From the NCBI GenBank assembly GCA_016630955.3, contig CM049998.1:496001-560000 (forward strand): a DNA stretch of 64,000 bases, given 5' to 3'. Both the position numbers and the translations under genes were made by a program. The notes under the pieces are model-generated. The model worked only from the letters and a program-made list of their open reading frames with translations. It was not told the origin of the DNA and ran no database searches. This document shows positions 22,687 to 34,286 of this stretch, in pieces (positions within the stretch are counted from its first letter, which is position 1; every line of letters begins with the position of its first letter). The DNA is from Didymella arachidicola (lineage: Eukaryota; Ascomycota; Dothideomycetes; Pleosporales; Didymellaceae).

Positions 22687-24346
22687 CGTGGCAGTGGCCG
22701 TGCCACTAGGAGCCCTACTCAAGGGCTGTAGGCGGTCTGCTGATGCGATAGCGCAGTGTTGCCTGGAAGGAAGGAGGAGAGTCTTTGAGCTGAGACACGG
22801 CTTGCTCTAGCACGAGGCCACGACTCCTGTGTCGATCTGATGATGAAAGAAAGTCGAAGTACGGACGCGTTGTGGCGCGAGCGGGACCTAGAAACGATAT
22901 GCGGGTGTCCCTGCGGTTTGGTTCACGGTGTGGGGTGTGGGTGCACGCTGTGGCTGTAGGGACGGAGTATGTCTTTATGGAGGGTTGTAGTCAGCAAGGG
23001 ACGCTGTCACGCGCTTCGGAATTACTCCTCGTCACAACTCGGCCTACGATGGTCACTCGCGAGGCCGCGTTGGTGCCAGGAGTTCAATGTGTATAGCCAG
23101 AATTAATTCACCGCCTTGCTCTGCGCAGCCAATCGCAATCCGCCGAAAGTAAGCGAAGTTTTGCGCCGTACGAACCCTCGAATCAAGGATCCAACCGACC
23201 ATCAAGACCCACCTCCACAAAGGATGTACTGTGGTATAGGATGGGTAAGTTTTGTGAGTGGGTCCAGCACAACCGGAGCTTCTTGTCGCAAAATTACGTG
23301 CAACGCAGCCTGCTTTAGGATACTATACAGAGAGTGACCCTTACAATTTGCCTAGATTACAGTCTCTAGTACTAGAAGAGTATTAATAACGCCTCAGGTC
23401 AGCGCCTAAGACGGCTGAAAAATACGACCGAGTACCCCTGTCATCTTCCCCACTCACAATATATACCCATCTTACCACAGTAGTTATGACATCGAAACTC
23501 ATTTTGCCTATACCTGTACATCTCTGACCTTTTGTGTTCATAGGGCACGTTCTCGGGGAGGTTGGACATCATGGCTGCTACCTGAGCCGATCGCTGGGTG
23601 GCAATCGAGGAAGAGAAAATCCTGGCTTTGTTGAGCGGCCTCTTGCTTGCAGAACACCGAAGCCTTGCAGCTTAGCCACTGCCAGCGGCTTTGGAGCCGT
23701 TCGCCTCGACATTCCTCCTTCCAGGTGCATGCGACCCCGGCCAAGAGCGGTGAAGGCTGTCCATTGACAGTGGACACAGTGCACCTTCAAAATGACGTCG
23801 GCCGCCCACACCAGTGTCCAGAGAGCAGCACATGGATGTTGGCACGATCTTCTTGTACCATATGGCGTCAGATCCTATCGCAACTCGAGGATTCTTGGAC
23901 ACGAATCGAAAGGCCGCGAAGACCGATTGAGTAATCCCCGTGGCAAGTGCGCTAGGAACTATAGCCGGAGTCTGGGTCCGTATCATGCGAACGCGGACAC
24001 TAAGACAAGCGAACACGTGTGAATGATGTGGTTGCCGTGTTTGCTTTTTTTTGTAGCTGTTATTGATGGTAGACAAGAGCTCCCGGGTATTCACGCTGGG
24101 ATGAGACCATCGTACAAGCTACCTCTCTCAAACCTCTCTGCACGATCCAAGGACAACTAATGCTGCGCCAAAGGACCCCGGCACAAGTTGCCGACGTCGA
24201 CTGCAGTTCGCCTGGCCAGACCGGCCGGCCCATGCAACGCGCATTTTCGTACAACAAAATAACGGACAATCGCCATGGCAAATGCTAGGAACTAACGTGC
24301 GCTCGAGGATTCATCGATCGCCGTCCCCGAGCACGATTTGAGTAGT
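22687..24346. other. Long upstream region of the GATA factor
   Basis: About 1.7 kb separating the sreA-type gene from the 3' end of TVP15, both on the minus strand. Probably the sreA leader and promoter. Short open frames around 23530-24090 occur on both strands and look like chance. I see no exact ATCWGATAA here. Confidence 0.45.
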
Positions 24347-25343
24347 TTAGACCTGTTCAGCGCCCCAGCCAGCCTCTGCATCACTGTTGTTGTATTAGTG
24401 CCGTGTCTCGAGATGTTCGACTTTCAAACGTACCGCATGTTCGCAGGGGGCTCGATCGAGGGAATATACTCGAGAACAGCGTAGGCAAGACCGATGATGC
24501 CAACAATGGTACCAGGAACAATGCGATACCACCCGTTGCCGACCGTCACGCAGCCGATAAACACGTAGACTGTGCGCAATTAGCAAAACCCTGGAGGTGA
24601 GAGCTCTGAGCACATACAGATACCACGCCCGAGGAAGGAGAACATGAAGGAGGCATAGCGGGCGACCTGCTGGGGGATCTGGAACTCAAGCAGAGCAGTG
24701 CCTGTTCGTCTGTAAGCCCACGTGCCATGAATATGCTGCACACTGCTTCTTACCGGCACCGAAGATGATCAGATAAACACCGAGAATGATGTTCGAGCTG
24801 TACGCCCTGTCAGCTTTGGTCTGTTTTCCTCACTGCCTGTCAAGTCGCGAAGCTCGCCATGCCGTCAATTCTGCGAGTTGCCTCTATGCTGCATGAATGC
24901 CCGCCTTTCTGTGAGGTCGTGGGTGTGGCGAGATCATCCTCCAAAGCAACAGGAGCGCGTAGCTGCCAACGCATTGAGGCCAACTCCACCAGCCACCCCG
25001 CCTCTGACCTCGGTCATAGCTCAGACTTCGGCAAGCGCGTCTGCAGCTCAAGATCGGGTATGCAATACGTAGCGGTGCGGTTTGGACGTGCGGTTGGCGT
25101 TCGCGCCTTCGGTGGGATAAAACCCTCTGAACAGGTGTACTCACAAGTCGTTGAAAGGGAACAATTTCGCGACACCACCAAGGACAATGAAGGCGGCGAC
25201 GGCGAAGTTCACCATGCGACTGCAAACTGTCAGCCATGTCATCCTGGACGCCAATGGCAAGGCCAAAAGCTGCTGCCTGATGCAGCTCAAGCTTGGTCAA
25301 GCTCTGCCATCGCAGCAACGTACAAGATGTCGGAGAAGTCCAT
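24347..25343 (-). CDS. TVP15: Golgi membrane protein TVP15 (COPI-associated family), six exons
   Basis: A four-span late-Golgi vesicle protein. Exons 25343-25324, 25219-25145, 24797-24754, 24701-24618, 24569-24434 and 24383-24347 sum to 396 bases, 131 residues. Every junction has GT-AG ends and keeps phase. The start reads MDFSDIFRMVNFAVAAFIVL across the first junction. The middle reads ALLEFQIPQQVARYASFMFS, and the end reads PSIEPPANMRDAEAGWGAEQ plus Val, all typical of fungal Tvp15/COPI-associated proteins (PF08507). Intron 2 is 347 bases, far longer than the other introns here (48-104). No exon but one is long enough to stand out by itself, so this gene is easily missed. Divergent from the Zn2Cys6 gene at 25658. 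Confidence 0.88.
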
Positions 25344-25657
25344 GTTGGAGCTGGAGAGATGTGGATACCGCAGTTTGGCGACTGGCTTTACGGGCTTCGC
25401 GAAAGGGTGACGGGTAGTTTGAAGATGGGATGGGTGATGCGTGACAGCTGTCGAAGTTGCGGCGGAGCTGCGTTGGGAGCCAAGCACCGCCGAAACAACG
25501 TCATTCCCAACCGCGCCTCCTGCGTCATGCAATTGGCTGTATGTTTCAATACACGTCGCTGCCGACCGAGGTTGTCACCGACATCACATTACCATGCGCA
25601 CTGCCAGCCTGCTTGGCTTACAAAGACGGGACAGCTACGTGCTGACTCTATAATCAA
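25344..25657. promoter_or_regulatory. Shared divergent promoter, TVP15 and Zn2Cys6 gene
   Basis: 314 bases lie between the start codons of two genes on opposite strands. No specific element recognised. Confidence 0.5.
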
Positions 25658-27243
25658 ATGAGAGGCAAGAAGCACGATGTGTGTCGCACTTGTCGGCAAC
25701 ACAAGATTGGCGTATGAGATGACCTTCTTACAAACCAACGCATCTGACTGTTATCAGTGCGATGGACTGAAGCCAGCTTGCAGCCAATGTCGGCTCATAG
25801 GTCGCGAGTGTCAGGGCTACTCCCAAGACCTGCAGGTGGTGTTCCATAACAAGCCCACTGCTCGTCGTCCTCGTTCGGAAAGGACGACAGACAGTCACAG
25901 GAGACGCAATGCGGAGCAAAGTAATGGCTCTAGCTTGGCAACTGATCTAAAAATAGTCGATCAGCAGCAGCTTGCGTACGATGAGTGCGTAGCCATCCTT
26001 GTTGAATATTACATTCCGAAGGAAGAAAGACCTTTTCTCTTGAGTGTCGAACCTTCCAAGTCCAGGATCTGCGGTGGCTGGGTGCAAGCGCTGGCCCATG
26101 TCAATAAGAACCATGCCGATTTTGAATCTATTGTCCTACCGGCGGTTCGCGCTTTCACCATGTCTATGATGGTGACGGGCACGAGTAAACAGCAGGAGTA
26201 CCTGGACACGTATGGGAATGCTCTTCAAGGTATCAGGTCGGTTTTGGATGGATACAATGGGCCAGTAGGATCCACCGTCGCTATCGCGGGAATGTGTCTG
26301 GCACTGTCAGAGGTATGGCCTGAACTTGGCGTTTGCGACTTGCTCATGCTGACTTAAACTGAGGCTCGCGTGCCGACAAGTCAACATGGCTACAACACTC
26401 ATCTTCGTGGAGTGGCTGCGATGATGCAGAGTCGTGATCCTAATGCTTTCCAGGAGGGTGTTGCTCATCTCATGTTTGCTGGAGTTCGACCGCTCATAGT
26501 AAGTTTTCGGCTCTCGGGGGTATCATTCGCAGGACTTACATACAAAGGTTATTGATGCCGTCATCAGGCGCAAGAGCACCTTTTTGATGGACAAAAGCTG
26601 GCAAAATGTACCATTCACTGTGCATCGTGCCTCTCGTATACAAATGCTCTTGAGTCACGCAACGGCCATTCCACCTCTGCTTGAAGCGATGGACACCGAT
26701 ACTATCGACACGCAAACGAATCGAGCCAATTTCCTTAAGATCCTTGAAGAATTGCACAACTGGGAAGACAGCTTCGTGGCTGACAACATGCTACATCAAT
26801 CGGTGGATCCGGTGCACTTCGGTCTGCCCATCGACCCGCTGCTTCTCCCGAATCCCTGCCTCAGCTTCCTTGATGTCTCACACGCGAATTGTCTTTCTCA
26901 TTGCTGGGCGTTCCGTATTGTTTGCCTGACGGAACTCGCGAGGCTGGAGACTTCTAAAGCCGGATGCACCGCGAGCGCTCTCGGCGCTGAGTTCGACCCC
27001 CGGGCAGAGATTCAGGATCTCGGCTATAGGATCTGTCGAGCGCTACCCTTCCTCCTGCAGAAAGATATGAGCCTGTACGGCTCTATGTCAGCTGGCTACC
27101 CATTGCACGTTGTCTCGGAAAGCCTGAGAATTTTACAACTGGAGGACCGACACCTGGCCACTTGGTGTACAACAATCAAGGAGCACATCCAGAACAAAAG
27201 CATAATCTTGTATGAAGATATGGCCATATCCGCCTCCACCTAA
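25658..27243 (+). CDS. Zn2Cys6 transcription factor
   Basis: A nuclear regulator of unknown target. Exons 25658-25711, 25758-26312, 26364-26498 and 26548-27243 give 479 residues; all junctions are phase 0. The zinc cluster is split by the first intron: CRTCRQHKIG before it and CDGLKPACSQCRLIGREC after it, residues about 9-35, so an uninterrupted reading frame shows only half the domain. The rest matches the DUF3468/Fungal_trans_2-type regulatory region. The third exon's acceptor (CTGAG at 26363) is a poor consensus and its border is the least certain. Directly downstream are a broken methyltransferase and an oxidase fragment, which suggests this was a local pathway regulator. Confidence 0.8.
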
Positions 27244-27419
27244 GCGATAGAAAAACACTCTCATCCGGGGCCCAAATGGTCGAGCATGTCGACTCCTCCA
27301 TACGTAGGTGGGCCGCAGGCTCCGTAAGAACAAGTCTTTTTGTACCCAAGTGTGAGAGCGATCACATTATTACCATCGACAAAGTTGATTCACCACAAGA
27401 AGAAGAAGAGAACTCTCCA

Positions 27420-28460
27420 TAATACCAATGCCGTATATGTTCTGCCCAACGAGTAGGTCATCACTTCGTTAGAAAGCTGCCACTCGGTAACGATTGACTT
27501 TCACAGTAATATCGAATATCAATGACTAGAGCTACAACACAGGCTTCTGGGTCAAACCATGGGTGACAGAATATTCCATGCTCCTCTGGACACAGACAAC
27601 ATATGCAGAACCCCTTGACATCGGGTGTGGTACGGGAGCTGTTACACACGAGATGGGTTCCTTATTCTACAGCGCTCAGGTCGTCGGCGCCGATCTGTCA
27701 CCAGTCCCACAAATAAGGCAGAGGCTTTTGAATGTTCAGTACGTGCGGGGCAATATCATGGACAGCAGCGATGCTCGCTTGAGGAGAATTCGTTCGATCT
27801 TGTCTTTTCGCGTTTGCTCGTCATGGGCATGTCAAACTGGATGGCATACGTCGAGCGCTGTGTAGGCCTAACAAAGCCAGATGTAAGTGAAGCAGAGGTT
27901 CGAGTATGTTTAAGAGTGACAAGGAGAGCTCACAATCACGTTAGGGCTGGGTCGAGATGCACGATATCTCGATTGCAATACACCATGTTCCCGCACATAT
28001 TTCCTCACTGGAATCTCTCCGTTCACATTCGATAAGCATGTCTGAGATTGCAACCGCTTTACAGCCTACAGAAGCCTACTAGGAGCCCTCCCCCTGGCTC
28101 TGGGAAACGATATTCGGTAAGCTCCTTACGCTGAAGGGTGTTGACTTTTACTGCGGACCCAAGATCCCTTCTCTTTTTGCCGAGGCTGGCCTCGTCGATA
28201 TCAGTATTAAACGGTACATGATTCCTTACAGTAGGTAAGATGGCTTGACAGAGGTCGAAAGAGCATTTATCGATTACTCAGAAACATTCTTGAGAGGTGT
28301 GGTGCCTGTTGCACTTCGAAAGGCAGGCGAGAACGCTGGGCTAGAGTACGCGCATGATGTTGAGGAGGCAACTAGGAATCTAAGCCGTTACCTTGAAGCC
28401 TACGAGGGCGGAAGAAACGTCTTCTGGACGTATGTTGTTTGTGGCCGGGAGCCAGAATAA
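27420..28460 (+). pseudogene. Broken LaeA-like SAM methyltransferase
   Basis: Remains of a class I methyltransferase of the LaeA/TdiE/UMTA group common in fungal metabolite clusters. Visible in order: YVLPNE; an intron-like gap 27452-27506; LELQHRLL and APLDTDNICRT; the SAM motif LDIGCGTGAVTHEMGS; VVGADLSP; SFDLVFSRLLVMGMSNW; KPD then an intron (27883-27944) to GWVEMHDIS; and a long C-terminal part ending FWTYVVCGREPE. It cannot be translated as one protein. There are in-frame stops TGA at 27523, TAG at 28080 and TAA at 28236. There is a one-base frame change in the run ACCCC just before LDIG (about 27613) and another near 27780. None of these can be removed by a normal-sized intron without losing conserved residues. 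The TGA could come from CGA by C-to-T change. Confidence 0.8.
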
Positions 28461-28514
28461 GGACAGTGTACTATGCAATGCGAACTTGTTTGCAACGTCT
28501 CAATGTTCAGTATC

Positions 28515-28718
28515 TACAACTGGTACCAGGCCGCGCTGAAGGGCGGAGCCAGTAACTTCGGTATCATGACAGGTTACGACATGGAGACGTTTGAGCAAGA
28601 GGATCTTTGGGGAGGTATTATGACTTGGCCAGTATCTACGGTCGATGAGCACTTAAAAGCAGTTGTCAAATTCGGAAGGAGTCCAGCTAGAGACCGGAAT
28701 GCTGCCCTGATTGTTTGA
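28515..28718 (+). pseudogene. Fragment of FAD-linked oxidase (BBE-like)
   Basis: Sixty-odd codons read ALKGGASNFGIMTGYDMET and DLWGGIMTWPVSTVDEHLKA, the segment after the FAD-binding core of fungal berberine-bridge/6-hydroxynicotine-oxidase-like proteins (FAD_binding_4). The frame stops at TGA 28716-28718. Neither the His/Cys flavin-attachment region nor the C-terminal BBE domain is present. It starts only about 55 bases after the methyltransferase remnant, as if a deletion joined the two. Confidence 0.7.
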
Positions 28719-29357
28719 CAGTGATGCTCCACTGCTATCTGAATTGTAGTTGCTCAACCGCGGTATTGCACAGTGCCTACTTAGGGGTATTGAAGCCTAC
28801 AGATCTGCTTTGATTGATGAGACATAAAGTTCGAAAGATACCCGTGTTCGATATGTCTTTCGACAGCACATGAGCGAAGTCTAGTTCAGGCCTCGCTTAC
28901 AAGCAGCACATGGCCCTGCTGCACTGTGATTCATACATGGAGATAATATCGAAAATGGGTCCTGCGCTGAGAATTTGGAGGTCATGAATGTAGCAATCTT
29001 TGCACAACAGCCAGTCGTGCGAGCAGACAACCTTAGTATGATGCGGCATTGCTTGGGAACCGAAAATTGGGTGTCTAATTTCAACATACAGAAAGACGTG
29101 AATGGGTCGATATAGTTTTCTTGATAAGACGGATACTCGGTCATCTAAGAGCGAGAGGCGAAGGTACAGACAAAGTATTCAAATGAAATTCGCTGCAAAT
29201 TACCGCAAGAACGCGGCGCTGTTGTCTCAGATGTCATGTATGCAGAAGATATGTGGAGGTCATACGCACGCGAGAGCTGCCAATTGGCTTGAGGCGTAAA
29301 TGTTGTCTCAAACGAAACGTTCACAATATTTCCACTGCTGCTATCAGCCTGACTTCG
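28719..29357. other. Intergenic after the oxidase fragment
   Basis: I searched for further pieces of the oxidase or of other pathway genes and recognised none. Confidence 0.5.
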
Positions 29358-31702
29358 TTAGCCTCCATCATCGGCCAGCAATGCCCTCTTCTCGTCTTCG
29401 CCCCCAGCCTTCCCCATCCATCTTCTCAACCCCGCGTAATTATTGCCCCTCACTATATCGCCCGTCTCGCCCCTCGTCCCAAAACAGCAATGCTCGACTC
29501 TCCCCAGCGGACCCTCCCGTGGCTCCTCCTCAATCAAAACCCCAAACCTCAACTTCGTCTTCCTAAGCTCCTTCGGAAACGGATCACCGCCCAAACACGC
29601 ACCGACGCTAAGATGATCCAGCGTTGGATTCCTCGTCGTGACCAAGATCCTGCTAAACAGTGTGTCGCTCGCAACCCCGTTCTGCCAGATCGCCAGACTG
29701 CCAACGACGATGGAGAACAGCGTGATGGCGACCGCGATCGCATATCCGATCCACAAGCTGCGCGGGAGGTACACATAGACGGTCATCACGCGGCTCTTGA
29801 CGCACGGCACAGGAACGGATTCGGCGGCCACGAGGGTCGGCTCCGAGAGTAAAGTGAGCAGCATGTCTTCGAAGAGGCTTTGCACAGCGGACAATAAGTC
29901 AGGTTGCGGGTACGAGGTGCGGCCATCCATTAGCCGCGTTTCGCTGATGTCGGAGCGCGTGATTATGAACGTATCGGAAGTCTTTTCGATGTCACCCCGT
30001 AGGAACGAGCGCAGCATGGCGCCCATGGAGTGATAAGAGGCGGCCAGCTTATAAGCTGTGGTGTTGCTACGCGGGCTGATGAAATTGGCGCTTGGAGTTG
30101 CGGTAAACGCGGTAGAGTTGCCAGAAGCATTTACAGTGGTATTAACGACCGGATAGAGGAACTCGCGTTGCTTGAGCGTTGCGTTCTGGGACGGGCGGTA
30201 GCGCATCTCGAAGGTGTAGTTTGTGTGGTGCATGACACATTTGAACAACTTGGGCTCGTGAACCCATATCCACTTCTTCGCATACGGCGAATCATCAGGA
30301 TAACGCGAGGTGGTGTTCTCAGCATAGCCAATCCACAGTACCGGTTCGTCTTCGAAGACGCCCAAGGTTTCTGCATCATATCCTGGATCTGGAACTCCCT
30401 CTGTGGTGGGTGCTTGTGGCCGCCGATAGTCACCTAGGTCGACCGCAGCATGATAAATGAAGTTGCCTTGAGGGGCGATTTTGCTGATTGTAAATGGAGC
30501 GTCGGTGGGCGCTACATCGCTAACTTCATCGCATTTGTAGCCTGGAGCCATGAAGCTGATAGAGTACGTGCAGTTGTACCCTGTTCCGCAAAAATCGATA
30601 GCTGCCTTCTGACGTGGTTGCGCCGTCTTGAGGTAGGCACTGCTGAATGCCAGTCGTCGCGCAATCTTAGACGGTTGATCATAGTAGTCAAAGTAACCTT
30701 CTTGCAGCCCAGCCGGATCTGTTGTGTTATAATAAATGAGAGAGTTGCCGCGGGAGTTACTATGTTGCTCTTCACGGAAGTTGAACACCGCTTCGCGCGT
30801 GAGGTTTAGGGTTGCAACAGCGTCACAGGTTGTGTTCAAACTCGTGGGTCTGGGCTGAGAAGTAAGCGAAGCCGGTGACAAGACAGATGCTATTGGTACA
30901 AGCCTGTGACCAACATCAGCATGACCGTTCAGAATCTAGGCGTAATCTGGACTCACCAACTGCAAATTGCCATGAACGTTGCCAGCTTGCCGTTCCTGAC
31001 CATTTCCCAGTTCAAAAAGAACATTGTGGGATCTTCCGTCGCAGAGAAGAGACCGTCAATGCCGTTGATAGTCATAGCCTTAGATCGAAGCGTGTGCCAT
31101 ATACGCTGCCTATAGCAAACTATGACGCAGCTCACAAGCATACTTTTGGTAAAGAACGCCAGAGCCGTGCCGTACCTCACCATCGTCAGCTGCTCCGTCG
31201 CAGGCTGGCCATTGAGATGGGTGTAGAACAAGTGATGTCCTACAGCCCCTAAGACGCCAGCCACGAACAGGGACGATATGATTGCTGGTGTTGTCCAATG
31301 TATGTGCCACTGCGCCAACTCTCCAACTCTCTTATCCACCAGAGCTTGTGTATCCGCGTCCATTGTCTTTGTCTGGTAGCGAGATGTCGCAGAGTACATC
31401 GACTCCCATTCTGTGCGCATTGAAGGCCGAGGGCTTTCCTGACGACCTGATAGCGGCGCATACTGGGAGCTGCTCTGTGTGGGTATCAGATAAGCCCCAG
31501 AATGCGACCGTCCGTGCGCCCTACCACGTCGTTCATCCTCTGGGGACTCTTCGCGGGAGCTGTGTGAGTTCCGTGCGCCGAGCGATGGTCGTCGTAGATG
31601 GGACAGCTCGATTGGATCGTGGAATGGATCGTACGGCTTTGCGCGCAGCTCTGGCGAGGGGTCACGCGACGAATACGTCGACCGTGGACCTCGAGAGGTC
31701 AT
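29358..31702 (-). CDS. Four-TM membrane glycoprotein of unknown function
   Basis: Exons 31702-30957 and 30903-29358 (intron 53 bases, phase 2) give 763 residues. It resembles a family widespread in ascomycetes and often labelled 'formylmethionine deformylase-like', a name without enzymatic basis. Residues 1-130 are Ser/Arg-rich and cytosolic. Hydrophobic segments lie near 137-160, 177-197, 239-258 and 631-655. The 370-residue loop between the third and fourth should be outside the cell: it carries many N-glycosylation sequons (NTTD, NCTY, NTTS, NYTF, NATL, NASGNST) and paired cysteines. The conserved cytosolic motif YRQRIWHTLRSKAM follows TM2. No catalytic motif seen. Confidence 0.85.
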
Positions 31703-33192
31703 CTTTGAGGTCGTTCCGGAGCTTCAGGGGTTTGCGCTGGAGCTTCGTAGCTATACTGCCATCGCGGATCGTCGTTGGTGGTGTTGATGTACTTCACGTC
31801 ACTCAGCCGGCGCAGATCTTCTGGTATTTTGACTGTAGCTGTATTGCAACTCGACATCAGTATGAGACGCATGAAGCAAACAACGCATGTTGACCAGCGC
31901 CATCTTTGGTGTATCTCCGTCCGTTGGCGCTACCGATGTTGTACTGTGGGCGAGACTTCAGCTGCATACTACACTAAGCATGATAAGCGCTAGCTGCAGC
32001 CGGGTGGCTTTGCGCTGAGGCTGTCGCAGCGAATGAAAGCACGATCTTGAGAGCTTGTTACATGTTGTGCAAGGCTTCAGCCCTCAAGATATCGTCGAGG
32101 GCGTCATGCTAAGAAGTAGACACATGGGATGAGCTCTTTGCTTATCTTCTCTTTGTACCTGCGCCTTCAGCTTGACAATGCCCAACTGCCTTCGCCGCAC
32201 GACCGATTGGTCGCATGCGTCTCTAACCTTCGTCGAATGGCAGGCAAAAGCCCATGTTGTGGGCATGGCATTGTTGTGGCTGGCGTGTTGCCGCCAGCCA
32301 GCCTCGAAACATGCTTTATCAGGCTTCCACCAGTACAATTCAATATTCGTCGAATCTGAGCGAGCCGATGCCTTCGAGATGTACGTGTTGCTTGACAGAT
32401 GAGATGAGGGCAGTGGCGCGACTGTGTCGTCAAATCGTTGGTCCTGGTACGCGTTTGCCCACGTGAGACGACTCTGGCGCAAGGCTGAGAGCCGCTCTCA
32501 AAACGTCTATGTCTGACAATGAAGCGCAGTCATCGCTCTGTGTCGAATTGTGAAGAACAAGTATCGAAAGCCAAGAAAGTACGAAAGAGTCGAGGCCCGG
32601 CGACCTTGCGGCAATGGACAGGCGCCCGAGAGATCCCCGCCGAGAAGTGCAGTTTTGCAATCACGAATTGCACACGTCAAGACACCCACATCCACCAACG
32701 AGCCGCGGTGAGCACCTGCACGGCTTTGTCTGCTGACAACTGGAGTTTCGGCGCATTTTAGTTCAGCAAAATTGCCAATTCTCTCGCCCGAATGTTCACC
32801 GCTGTAGCGCCTGGCGAGCCACTGTTTTCTTCAGATGTAGCCCAAGCTCCCGTCTGATCGTCCACCATCTCGGATCCGCTACCTCCACATCGACACAGGA
32901 TGGGGAACACTGCTTCTGGAAGCTTAGAAATACACGTCACGGCACTTTGTCTCTGGTATTCTGATTGGCTTGTCGATGTCTATGTGGGTCCCGGCAGTTT
33001 TGTTGCGTCACTACGAAGTCGGTCACGGCACTATTTCACGAAGACCCATCATCATGGCGATACTCTATTACTTATAACGCTGAAAGCCCCACGACCATGG
33101 ACAAGGCCATATCCACGCTTTCAGCAACTTCCCTACACTTAATTACTTTTCATACTACTCAAAGATATCCATACCATTTTACATAATACGCA
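31703..33192. other. Intergenic, about 1.5 kb
   Basis: Lies between two divergent gene starts. Many overlapping short frames (32084-32700) on both strands, none family-like. The last 150 bases before 33193 are AT-richer and probably hold the oxidoreductase promoter and leader. Confidence 0.5.
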
Positions 33193-34286
33193 ATGGCACC
33201 TTCAACAATCAAGCAGTGGAAAATCGAGGGCAAGAGTGGCTTCGATGCCTTGAAGCTTAACGACAGCGCTTCGATCCCCAAGGTTGGCGATAAGGACGTC
33301 CTCGTCAAAAGTACATATTCTTCCAGACCCTCAGCATAAGACCTCGCTAACAATCCGCAGTTAACGGAGCCTCCCTCAATTACCGCGACCTCATCATTCC
33401 GAAGGGCAAGTACCCCTTCCCCGCGAAAGACGGTGTTGTTCCCGGCTCAGATGGCGCTGGTGTCGTGGAGTCTGTCGGTAGCGGCGTCACACGATTCAAG
33501 AAGGGTGACCGCGTTGTAACGCTCTTCAACCAAGGCCATATCGCTGGCTCCCTCGACGGATCCTCCCTCGCAACCGGCCTCGGCGGTGCCGTTGACGGTA
33601 CACTGCGCGAGTACGGTGTCTTCGATGAGCAGGGTCTCGTCGCTGCGCCGAAGAACTTGAACGACCTCGAGGCCAGCACACTGTCATGTGCCGGACTGAC
33701 AGCATGGAACGCACTATACGGCTTGGAGAGCAGGGCGCTGAAGCCCGGTCACTGGGTCCTCACACAGGGTACCGGCGGTGTGTCCATCTTTGCCCTTCAG
33801 TTCGCCAAGGCTGCTGGTGCGCGCGTCATTGCGACCACATCCTCGTCCTCGAAGGCCGAGACCCTCAAGAAGCTCGGTGCTGACGAAGTCATCAACTACA
33901 AGGAGACACCAAACTGGGGTGAGAAGGCAAAGGAGCTCACCGGCGGCACCGGTGTGCAACACGTTGTGGAGGTCGGTGGGCCCACCACAATGACGCAGTC
34001 GCTCAAGGCTATCGCCATTGACGGTGTGATCAGCATTATTGGCTTCATCGGTGGTCCGGATAAGAACCAGCCCACTTTCCTTGAGACGCTCAACAACATC
34101 TGCACTGTCCGTGGTATCTTGGTCGGCAACAGGCTGCAGATGCAGGACATGGTCGACGCCATCGAGGCGAACGACATCCACCCTGTTGTCGACGAGAAGG
34201 TGTTCGAGCTCAAGGACCTCAAGGAGGCTTACGAGTACATGTGGGATCAGAAGCACTTCGGCAAGCTCACTATCAAGGTCGCTTAG
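33193..34286 (+). CDS. MDR-family zinc-independent alcohol dehydrogenase/quinone oxidoreductase
   Basis: An NAD(P)H-dependent oxidoreductase of the medium-chain superfamily, probably cytosolic. Exons 33193-33310 and 33361-34286 (intron 50 bases, phase 1) give 347 residues. The N-terminal GroES-like domain shows NGASLNYRDLIIPKGKYPFP and PGSDGAGVVESVG. The Rossmann fold has TQGTGGVSIFALQFAKAAGA and the strand-ending ARVIATTSS. It lacks the structural-zinc four-cysteine lobe of classical alcohol dehydrogenases. Ends GKLTIKVA. Closest to the fungal 'zinc-type alcohol dehydrogenase-like' C1773.06c group (from memory). Substrate unknown. Confidence 0.92.

Noticed and set aside
22840..23340. Transposon or inverted-repeat element upstream of the GATA factor
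   Set aside because: No terminal repeats, target-site duplication or transposase-like frame could be found.
32430..32761. Small Lys/Arg-rich ORFs near 32.5 kb
   Set aside because: Overlapping frames on both strands with no family-like pattern; left as intergenic.
33714..34256. 180-codon minus-strand ORF with Leu/Val/Asp-rich sequence
   Set aside because: It is antisense to the well-supported oxidoreductase.
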